Origin: Polaribacter sp.
Lineage (GTDB): Bacteria; Bacteroidota; Bacteroidia; Flavobacteriales; Flavobacteriaceae
DNA: 64,000 nt
Direction: 5' to 3'
Assembly: GCA_029245785.1 (NCBI GenBank)
Contig: JAQWOR010000066.1
Span: 1 to 64,000, forward strand
Shown here: positions 57,198 through 64,000 of the stretch, piece by piece
Layout of the letters: every line of letters begins with the position of its first letter
How positions within the stretch are numbered: position 1 is the stretch's first letter
Made by a program: the position numbers and the translations under genes
The notes under the pieces: model-generated
What the model saw: only the letters and a program-made list of their open reading frames with translations
The model's database searches: none
Told to the model about the DNA's origin: nothing

Positions 57198-58097
57198 ATG
57201 AAAAAAGTAGCTATTTACGGACAGCCCTATAATGCTGCAGCCATAAAAGAGGTTCTTATTTTATTAGAAGAGCTAGAGAAAAAAAACATTGTTGCTTTTT
57301 TTGAAGAAAACTTCTACAACTTATTCAGCAAAGATAAATCACTTCCAAGAAAATATCCAACATTTTCGCATTTCAATGATTTAAACAATTCTTTTGATTT
57401 TCTTTTTACCATAGGTGGTGATGGAACCATTTTAAGAGCTGTAACCTATATTAGAGATTTAGACATTCCTATTTTAGGAATAAATACTGGTAGGCTAGGT
57501 TTTTTAGCAACCATACAAAAAGACGAAATTAAAGAAGCCATCGAATTGCTCTTAAAAAAAGAATATGACATCCAAGAAAGAGCCTTACTAAGCGTAAAAA
57601 CAATACCAGAAACTGATGCTTTTTCAGAATTCTATTTTGCATTGAACGAAATTACCGTTGCTCGTAAAAACACCACCTCTATGATTGGTGTAAAAACCTA
57701 TTTAGATGACGAATATTTAACTAATTATTGGGCAGATGGACTTATCATTTCTACACCCACAGGTTCTACAGGATATTCCTTAAGTTGTAACGGCCCCGTG
57801 GTTTTGCTAAATTCTAAAAGCATTATCATTACCCCTATTGCGCCACATAATTTAAATGCACGTCCATTAATTATTTCTGACAACACAAAAATTAGACTCG
57901 AAATTAGCGGTAGAGAAAACGATTTTCTAATGTCTTTAGATTCTCGCATTGCTACAATTGAGAAAAAAACACAACTTTTTATAGAAAAAGCGCCCTTCAC
58001 CATTCAAAGTATCTTATTCAAAAACCAATCGTTTTTAAAGACACTAAGAGGTAAATTATTATGGGGCGAAGACACTAGGAATAAGCCAAATACTTAA
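57198..58097 (+). CDS. nadK: NAD kinase
   Basis: 299 residues. The catalytic GGDGT motif is in FTIGGDGTILRA, followed by LGINTGRLGFLA, the NEITVARK strand and DGLIISTPTGSTGYSLSCNGP. It phosphorylates NAD to NADP. Full length. Confidence 0.96.
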   Translation: MKKVAIYGQPYNAAAIKEVLILLEELEKKNIVAFFEENFYNLFSKDKSLPRKYPTFSHFNDLNNSFDFLFTIGGDGTILRAVTYIRDLDIPILGINTGRLGFLATIQKDEIKEAIELLLKKEYDIQERALLSVKTIPETDAFSEFYFALNEITVARKNTTSMIGVKTYLDDEYLTNYWADGLIISTPTGSTGYSLSCNGPVVLLNSKSIIITPIAPHNLNARPLIISDNTKIRLEISGRENDFLMSLDSRIATIEKKTQLFIEKAPFTIQSILFKNQSFLKTLRGKLLWGEDTRNKPNT

Positions 58098-58178
58098 AAC
58101 ATTTCAACAATAAATCTTCAAAATAGTTGTTATTCAAAAAAGACGAGTTATTAACTTTATAAAGCAAATTGAATTAAC

Positions 58179-58186
58179 TATATTTG
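58179..58186 (+). promoter_or_regulatory. -7 element before the DUF6089-like gene
   Basis: TATATTTG, 15 bp before the ATG at 58202. It overlaps the alternative TTG start at 58184 and so argues for 58202. No clear -33 box. Confidence 0.45.
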
Positions 58187-58201
58187 CACGCTATTTTCGA
58201 G

Positions 58202-58879
58202 ATGAAGAGACAAGTTTTAACAATGGTATTTATTTGTGCAGCAAGCATTTCTTGGTCGCAAATTAATGAGATTGGAATATTTATTGGAGGCACAAACTAC
58301 ATTGGCGATATTGGAAAAACAAATTACATTTCTCCAAACAAAATAGGAGGCGGCCTTCTTTATAAATACAATTTAAATCCCAGAATTGCCTTAAGAGGAA
58401 CTTTTAGTTATTTGCCCATTGAAGCAGATGATGCAAACGCTACAAATAGCATTAGAAAAAACAGAAATTATAAATTTAACAACAGTATAAAAGAGTTGAC
58501 AGCAGGAATCGAATATAGTTTTTATGAGTATGATATCTCCTCGATAGACAAGGCGTCAACTCCGTATATTTTTGTAGGAGTTTCAGGATTTAGCTATAAC
58601 CATGCGATCTCTGAAACTGCTCCAAATACATATGCTTTTAAACATAAAACTTCTTACACGGTTCCTGTTGGGCTAGGATATAAAGCAAAACTGATACACA
58701 ATATTGCTTTTGCAATAGAAACCAGAGTGAATTATACTTTTGAAGATGATTTAGACTTTACAACAAGCACAATTCCTTCACTCAATTTTGCTGGAGAATC
58801 TAATGACTGGCATGTGTTTACTGGAATGTCAATTGTCTATACATTTGGAAGGCCCGCTTGTTATTTTGAATTTAAATAA
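58202..58879 (+). CDS. Outer-membrane beta-barrel protein (DUF6089-like)
   Basis: 225 residues. Signal peptide MKRQVLTMVFICAASISWSQ, then NEIGIFIGGTNYIGDIG, a pattern of a small barrel family conserved in Bacteroidota next to uppS and bamA. Alternating strands end with a short aromatic tail (CYFEFK). The function is unknown; its place upstream of uppS-bamA suggests envelope assembly. Confidence 0.78.
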   Translation: MKRQVLTMVFICAASISWSQINEIGIFIGGTNYIGDIGKTNYISPNKIGGGLLYKYNLNPRIALRGTFSYLPIEADDANATNSIRKNRNYKFNNSIKELTAGIEYSFYEYDISSIDKASTPYIFVGVSGFSYNHAISETAPNTYAFKHKTSYTVPVGLGYKAKLIHNIAFAIETRVNYTFEDDLDFTTSTIPSLNFAGESNDWHVFTGMSIVYTFGRPACYFEFK

Positions 58880-58882
58880 TTT

Positions 58883-59632
58883 ATGACAAAAAAACGAGAC
58901 ATCAATTTAGAAAAAGTACCTCAACATTTTGCCATTATTATGGATGGCAATGGAAGGTGGGCTAAAAACAAAGGGATGGAAAGGGTTTTTGGACATAAAA
59001 ACGCATTGACATCGGTTAGAGAATCTATTGAAGGTGCAACAGAAATTGGCGTAAAAGCAATTACATTATACGCTTTTTCTACAGAAAACTGGAATCGCCC
59101 TAAACTAGAAGTAAACGCCTTGATGAGTTTGTTGGTTTCCTCTTTAAAGAAAGAATTTTCCAGTTTTCAAAAAAATGGCGTACAGGTAAATGCTATTGGA
59201 GACCTTACAAGTTTACCAAAAAAGGCACAAAAAACATTAAACGAAGTCATTGACACCACAAAAAACAATGCAAAAATCACCTTAACACTTGCTCTGAGCT
59301 ATGGTTCTAGAGAAGAAATTGTTAACACAATCAAAAACATATCTAAAAAAGTTGTTAATAACCAGATTCAAATTGAAGAAATTACCGAAAAAGTTATTAA
59401 TAATCATTTATATACATTTAATTTGCCCGACGTTGATTTAATGATTCGTACAAGTGGAGAAAAAAGAATCAGTAATTTCTTACTTTGGCAAATGGCATAT
59501 GCCGAATTATACTTTACAAATGTACTTTGGCCAGACTTTAGAAAAAGTGATTTTTTTGACGCAATAATTGAATATCAAAATAGAGAACGCCGCTTTGGTA
59601 AAACTAGCGAACAAATTGAAAATTCCAAATGA
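58883..59632 (+). CDS. uppS: Isoprenyl transferase (undecaprenyl diphosphate synthase)
   Basis: 249 residues. Catalytic motif IIMDGNGRWA, then YAFSTENWNRP and the C-terminal LMIRTSGEKRISNFLLWQMAYAELYF. It makes the C55 carrier lipid for peptidoglycan and glycans. It starts 3 bp after the upstream gene and overlaps bamA by 4 bp (ATGA). Confidence 0.96.
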   Translation: MTKKRDINLEKVPQHFAIIMDGNGRWAKNKGMERVFGHKNALTSVRESIEGATEIGVKAITLYAFSTENWNRPKLEVNALMSLLVSSLKKEFSSFQKNGVQVNAIGDLTSLPKKAQKTLNEVIDTTKNNAKITLTLALSYGSREEIVNTIKNISKKVVNNQIQIEEITEKVINNHLYTFNLPDVDLMIRTSGEKRISNFLLWQMAYAELYFTNVLWPDFRKSDFFDAIIEYQNRERRFGKTSEQIENSK

Positions 59633-62202
59633 GTAAACATACTATAATCGTAGCACTATTTATCATTAGCTTTTTAACATTTAATGCGCATGCGCAAGAA
59701 GTAAAAGAGGTAAAAAACACTGCAATTACTACCACTAACGACACCATCCCGAAAATAATTAAACCAACCGACAGCCTTCCTGTTTCTTTTGAAAAAGGAA
59801 AAGAATACCTTTTAGGAGGCATGACTGTTACTGGTTTAAAAAAATTCAGTGAAGAAACCGTTAAAATTTTTACAGGCCTTAGAATTGGTCAACTTATTAA
59901 ATTACCTGGCGATAAATTAACGAGCGCAATTAAAAAACTATACGAAACCAAACAATTTAGCAATGTTGATGTATACCTTTCTAAAATTGATGGGGCTGCA
60001 GTGTATTTACAATTTAATGTAACCGAATTACCACAATTAAGCAACATTGTTATTACAGGTGTAAAAAAATCGAAATCAAAAGAATTAAAAAAAGACACAG
60101 AACTTAAAAAAGGAACCATGGTGACTTATAATTTATTAGTTACTTCTAGCAATTACTTCAAGAAAAAACACACGGACAAAGGATTCTTAAAAACCAAAGT
60201 TTCTATCAACACCGTAAAAGACACTACAGACGCTAACACCGTTAATATGTCTATTCATATTGACAAAGGGAGTCGCATCAAGATTAAAGACATCATATTT
60301 GAAGGAAACACCGCTTTTTCTAGCGGAAAACTCAGAGGAGAAATGAGCAATACCAAACAAAAAATGTTTGGTAGATTTTGGAAATCTTCAAAATACATTG
60401 AAGACAAATACAAAGAAGATCTAGAAAGCATCATTGAAAAATATAGCAGAGCAGGATATAGAGATGCGCGTGTTATTAGTGATGAATTGATCTGGAATGA
60501 TGACAATACCATTAGCTTAAAAATAGAAATTGAAGAAGGAAAACAATACTATTTTAGCGATATTCTGTATGTTGGAAACAAAAATTATACTGACAAACAC
60601 TTGCAAAAGATTTTACGAATAGAAAAAGGAGATGTTTACAACGGTACTGTTTTAAAAGAACGCGTAAAAGGAGACGACTCTCCAACTTCTGTAGACATTC
60701 AAACCTTGTATCATAATAACGGATTTTTATTCTCTTCTATAAACGCTGTAGAAACAAAAGTAGAAAACGACTCTATTACGGTTGAAATCAGAATTCGTGA
60801 AGACGAACAAGCTACCATCAAAAAAGTAACCGTAATTGGAAATGAAAAAACCAATGATCATGTTATTTATAGAGAGCTTCGAGTAAAACCAGGAAGCCTG
60901 TTTAGCAGGTCTGAAATTATTAGATCTATTAGAGAAATTGGGCAACTAGGCTTCTTTGACGCCAATGTTAGTCCAGACGTAAAACCAGATTACCAAAACA
61001 AAACTGCAGACATTGATTTTACAGTGGTAGAGAAAGGAGCCAGCCAAATAGAATTACAAGGTGGTTATGGTGGCGGTGCCTTTATTGGTACTTTAGGTTT
61101 ATCATTTAATAATTTTGCCATCAGAAACCTCTTTAAAAAAGAAGCATACAAACCGTTACCAATGGGCGATGGTCAAAAATTATCGTTGCGTTTACAAGCG
61201 AGTAGAACCTACAGTACCTACAGTTTTTCTTTTACCGAACCTTGGTTAGGAGGTAAAAAACCGCAATCATTCTCTTTTTCTATCTACAACTCCAACCAAT
61301 ACCAATTCAACTATCAAACGGGAATTGTAGACAAAAGTCAAAATTTAAGTATTATTGGAGCCTCTATTGGTTTAGGAAAACGCTTACAATGGCCTGATGA
61401 TTTCTTTCAATTATCTCAATCTATCAGCTACCAAAACTTAAGCTTAAACAATTACGGGTTTAGAATTGGCTCTGAAATCCTTAACAACGCCAGTTTAAAC
61501 AACTTATCATACGCTATTACTTTGAGCAGAAATTCTGCTGGACCAAGCTTAATATTTCCAACATATGGTTCAGAATTTAGCATTGGTGCAAAATTAACCT
61601 TTCCGTATTCATTAGTAAACAAAAAAGACTATTCTAACCTTGAATTGGCTGAAAAATACAAATGGATGGAATACTATAAACTAAGTTTTAAAGGAAAATG
61701 GTATACTGCATTTACAGACAAGTTAGTGTTAATGTCTAATATAGAAGGAGGCTTTTTAGGGCACTACAATGACAAAGTAGGCGCCGTTCCTTTTGAACAC
61801 TATTTTGTAGGAGGAGACGGACTCGCTTCATATCAATTAGACGGTAGAGAAACTATTGGATTAAGAGGGTATGAAAACAATCGATTATCTTCTATAAACG
61901 GAGGGACCATTTACAATAGATTTCAATTAGAATTACGATATTCTATCACTGACAAGCCATCTGCCTCTATTTATACCTTAGGTTTTTTAGAAGCAGGAAA
62001 CTCGTATGACAATTTTAACGACTACAATCCGTTTCAATTAAAAAGGTCAGCAGGATTAGGTATTCGTATTTTTATGCCTGCATTTGGTTTGTTAGGAATT
62101 GATTTCGCTCACGGATTTGATGCATTGCCAATTTATAACAATGTGCCTGGCGCGCCTAAATCTGGTTGGCAAACGCATTTTATTATAGGAAGACAGTTCT
62201 AA
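59629..62202 (+). CDS. bamA: BamA, outer-membrane protein assembly factor
   Basis: 857 residues. Signal peptide ending FNAHAQE. Five POTRA-like modules cover about residues 60-440 (for example GMTVTGLKKFSEETVKIFTG and IKKVTVIGNEKTNDHVIYRE). The Omp85 barrel contains the loop-6 motif in IGLRGYENNRLSS, and it ends THFIIGRQF, with the terminal Phe typical of outer-membrane proteins. It inserts beta-barrels into the outer membrane. It is followed by two skp genes. Confidence 0.96.
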   Translation: MSKHTIIVALFIISFLTFNAHAQEVKEVKNTAITTTNDTIPKIIKPTDSLPVSFEKGKEYLLGGMTVTGLKKFSEETVKIFTGLRIGQLIKLPGDKLTSAIKKLYETKQFSNVDVYLSKIDGAAVYLQFNVTELPQLSNIVITGVKKSKSKELKKDTELKKGTMVTYNLLVTSSNYFKKKHTDKGFLKTKVSINTVKDTTDANTVNMSIHIDKGSRIKIKDIIFEGNTAFSSGKLRGEMSNTKQKMFGRFWKSSKYIEDKYKEDLESIIEKYSRAGYRDARVISDELIWNDDNTISLKIEIEEGKQYYFSDILYVGNKNYTDKHLQKILRIEKGDVYNGTVLKERVKGDDSPTSVDIQTLYHNNGFLFSSINAVETKVENDSITVEIRIREDEQATIKKVTVIGNEKTNDHVIYRELRVKPGSLFSRSEIIRSIREIGQLGFFDANVSPDVKPDYQNKTADIDFTVVEKGASQIELQGGYGGGAFIGTLGLSFNNFAIRNLFKKEAYKPLPMGDGQKLSLRLQASRTYSTYSFSFTEPWLGGKKPQSFSFSIYNSNQYQFNYQTGIVDKSQNLSIIGASIGLGKRLQWPDDFFQLSQSISYQNLSLNNYGFRIGSEILNNASLNNLSYAITLSRNSAGPSLIFPTYGSEFSIGAKLTFPYSLVNKKDYSNLELAEKYKWMEYYKLSFKGKWYTAFTDKLVLMSNIEGGFLGHYNDKVGAVPFEHYFVGGDGLASYQLDGRETIGLRGYENNRLSSINGGTIYNRFQLELRYSITDKPSASIYTLGFLEAGNSYDNFNDYNPFQLKRSAGLGIRIFMPAFGLLGIDFAHGFDALPIYNNVPGAPKSGWQTHFIIGRQF

Positions 62203-62252
62203 AACATCTATTTTTATTTTTTAGACACGGCTTATTTAAAACAACTATAAAA

Positions 62253-62984
62253 ATGAAAAAAATAGCTTTCATCGTCGTTCTTTTGTGCACAGTGCAACTT
62301 TCCTCTGCACAAAAGAAACAAACATTGGCATATATTGATATGGAATACATTTTAGAAAATGTTCCAGAATATATAACTGCCCAAAATACGCTACAAGAGA
62401 AAGTAGAGAAATGGAAATCTAATTTAAAAAAACTCGAAAGGCATATTGAAGTCTTAAAGACAGACTTAGCCACAGAAAAAGCAATTTTAACAAAAGACTT
62501 AATTGACGAAAGAGAAGAAAATATTACTCTTAAGCAAGAAGAGCTGACGCGGTTAGAAGCGCTTTATTTTGGTCCAAAAGGTGATTTGTTCTTATTGAGA
62601 AAGCAATTAGTAAAACCCGTTCAAGATCAAGTTTACAATGCCATTCAAAATATAGCCAAAAGAAAGAAGTATGATTTTGTTTTTGACAAATCTAGTGAGC
62701 TTGTAATGCTATATTCCAATAAAAAATACGATATTAGCGAACTCGTTTTATCTCGTATTGTAAAAGGACGGAAAATTAAAGAAATTAGTAAGAAGTCTTC
62801 AACAAAAAAACAAGAAGCTAAAGCTAAAGCAACTGCTTTACAAAAAGCAAGACTAGACAAAAAAGCTGCTAAAACAAAAGAACTTCAACGAAGAAGAGCC
62901 GCGAAGCTAAAAGAGCAAGAAAAGAAAAGAAAATTATTAAGAGAAAAAAAAGACGCCTTAAAAAAGGAGAAAGAAGGAAACTAA
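62253..62984 (+). CDS. OmpH/Skp-family periplasmic chaperone, long basic tail
   Basis: 243 residues from MKKIAFIVV, with signal peptide ending LSSAQ. The Skp pattern is present: LAYIDMEYILENVPEY, a central coiled coil, and KRKKYDFVFDKSSELVMLYS near the end of the domain. A tail of about 70 residues, almost all Lys/Arg/Ala/Glu, follows and is absent from the second copy. It escorts outer-membrane proteins to BamA. The second copy begins 28 bp downstream. Confidence 0.9.
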   Translation: MKKIAFIVVLLCTVQLSSAQKKQTLAYIDMEYILENVPEYITAQNTLQEKVEKWKSNLKKLERHIEVLKTDLATEKAILTKDLIDEREENITLKQEELTRLEALYFGPKGDLFLLRKQLVKPVQDQVYNAIQNIAKRKKYDFVFDKSSELVMLYSNKKYDISELVLSRIVKGRKIKEISKKSSTKKQEAKAKATALQKARLDKKAAKTKELQRRRAAKLKEQEKKRKLLREKKDALKKEKEGN

Positions 62985-63012
62985 AACAAGAACCATAATT
63001 AAATTAAAAGAA

Positions 63013-63522
63013 ATGAAACATTTTAAAACGTTATTATTAATAACTGTATTCACATTGGGATTAGGTGGTGTTGCAAATGCACAAAAATTTGGGCATATAG
63101 AAACAGATAAATTAATAGCTGGCATGCCAGCTACCAAAGCCATGCAAGTAGAATTGGAAAAAATGCAGAAAACGTATAAAGACGAAATTACTGCAATGGC
63201 TAAAAAATATGAAGAAAAGCTAAAAAAATATGGTGCTGAAGAAAAAGCTCAGACTCCAGAAACAAACGCAAAAAGACAAGCTGAAGTGCAACAAGAAAGA
63301 AGCAGATTAGCACAAGCTGAACAATTTGCTACGCAAGAAATGCAAAAAAAATACCAAGAAAAGCTAAAACCAATTTTAGAAAAAGCTCAAAAAGCAATTA
63401 AAGATGTGGCTGACGCAAAAGGATTGGCATATATCTTTGACGCATCTGCTGGTAAAGGGCTAATCGTTTTTGACAAAGGTGTTGATATTTATGACGCTGT
63501 AAAAGCAAAGTTAGGCTTCTAG
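63013..63522 (+). CDS. skp: OmpH/Skp-family periplasmic chaperone
   Basis: 169 residues. Signal peptide ending GGVANAQ, then KFGHIETDKLIAGMPATKAM, a long coiled coil (EKMQKTYKDEITAMAKKYEEK) and a terminal strand LAYIFDASAGKGLIVFDKG. A standard-size Skp without the basic tail of its neighbour. Confidence 0.93.
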   Translation: MKHFKTLLLITVFTLGLGGVANAQKFGHIETDKLIAGMPATKAMQVELEKMQKTYKDEITAMAKKYEEKLKKYGAEEKAQTPETNAKRQAEVQQERSRLAQAEQFATQEMQKKYQEKLKPILEKAQKAIKDVADAKGLAYIFDASAGKGLIVFDKGVDIYDAVKAKLGF

Positions 63523-63548
63523 AAAACCTAACTCTATAAAAAATTAAA

Positions 63549-63580
63549 AAAATCCTACTTTAAAAGTAGGATTTTTTATT
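63549..63580 (+). terminator. skp terminator
   Basis: Stem AATCCTACTT/AAGTAGGATT with a 3-nt loop and a T-rich tail, 29 bp after the skp stop and before murI. Confidence 0.9.
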
Positions 63581-63591
63581 TTTACACTTCT

Positions 63592-64000
63592 ATGAATTCG
63601 TCGACAACACATCCTATTGGTATTTTTGACTCTGGTATCGGAGGCACTTCTATTTGGAAAGAGATACACGCCTTACTACCTGCTGAAAACACCCTCTATT
63701 TATCAGACAGCAAGCATGCTCCTTATGGCGAAAAGTCTAAAGACGAAATCATTGAGCTTTCTATAAAAAATACAGAGTTCTTATTAGAGCAAAATTGCAA
63801 ACTTATTGTTGTTGCCTGCAATACAGCAACCACAAACGCTATTAACATTTTACGTAACACCTACGCCGTTCCTTTTATCGGAATTGAACCAGCAATTAAA
63901 CCCGCCGCTTTAAAAACCAGCACCAATACTATTGGAATTCTAGCTACAAAAGGGACCTTAAACAGTGCGCTGTTCGAAAAAACATCCAACAACCTAGATT
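63592..64000 (+). CDS. murI: Glutamate racemase (5' part, runs off window)
   Basis: The first 136 codons are present. IGIFDSGIGGTSIWKEI and YLSDSKHAPYGEKS carry the N-terminal catalytic region, and the first catalytic Cys is in VVACNTATTNAINIL. It makes D-glutamate for peptidoglycan. It starts about 12 bp after the skp terminator. The C-terminus is outside the window. Confidence 0.95.
   Translation, partial: MNSSTTHPIGIFDSGIGGTSIWKEIHALLPAENTLYLSDSKHAPYGEKSKDEIIELSIKNTEFLLEQNCKLIVVACNTATTNAINILRNTYAVPFIGIEPAIKPAALKTSTNTIGILATKGTLNSALFEKTSNNLD

Overview
The window is an AT-rich chromosomal segment of a gliding member of the Flavobacteriia (Bacteroidota), probably family Flavobacteriaceae. The evidence is the presence of gldB, gldC, gldKLMN and porT/sprT, an SprB-repeat surface protein, TamL and two Skp-like chaperones, and a recurrent TTG/TTTG-N(16-23)-TAnnTTTG promoter that is typical of the phylum. 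I cannot name the genus from the sequence alone. Nothing looks like a prophage, IS element, integron or CRISPR array; this is mostly core genome.

Layout. 1-3436 (-): 5' part of a large SprB-like repeat protein running off the left edge. 3868-4926 (-): FAD amine/amino-acid oxidase-like protein. 5178-14629 (-): the type IX secretion/gliding motor genes gldN, gldM, gldL and a frameshifted gldK, then an arginase-fold protein with lost metal ligands, topA and ctaA. 14787-21419 (+): miaB, a sigma-54 activator, lptE, a conserved hypothetical, secG, groES and a groEL with an in-frame stop. 21476-22231: LolA-like lipoprotein (-), divergent from fRMsr (+). 22861-29997 (+): purH and the rod-shape cluster mreBCD-mrdA-rodA. 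30066-31983 (-): rpsT, tRNA-Glu and proS. 32125-37023 (+): odd Tyr/Asn/Ser/Arg-rich lipoprotein, FadL-like porin, NifU, MenG/UbiE, PorT. 37042-37770 (-): TrmH-type methyltransferase. 37843-46476 (+): tamL, fbaA, accD, rpsO, pnp, folK-dNK fusion. 46479-47773 (-): gldC, gldB. 47832 (+): nadE. 48801-55726 (-): dnaG, a clpX with an in-frame stop, clpP, tig, a YvlD-type membrane protein, an alpha/beta hydrolase, then pdxJ to 56465. 56538-64000 (+): CBS protein, nadK, DUF6089-like OMP, uppS, bamA, two skp genes and a partial murI.

How the genes fit together. Three themes recur: envelope biogenesis (LptE, BamA, TamL, Skp x2, UppS, MurI, Mre/PBP2/RodA), type IX secretion with gliding (GldB, C, K, L, M, N, PorT and the SprB-like cargo), and protein quality control (GroES/EL, trigger factor, ClpP, ClpX).

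The most striking observation is that three otherwise well-conserved genes are interrupted. groEL and clpX each carry a single GAA-to-TAA change at a Glu that is conserved in the family, and gldK carries a one-base deletion. Sequence or assembly error is the simplest explanation, but the shared mutation type deserves read-level checking. Other observations: an arginase-fold pseudoenzyme beside gldK, loss of the whole zinc-ribbon ligand set in both DnaG and AccD, an inverted repeat upstream of groES, and families of dispersed palindromes.
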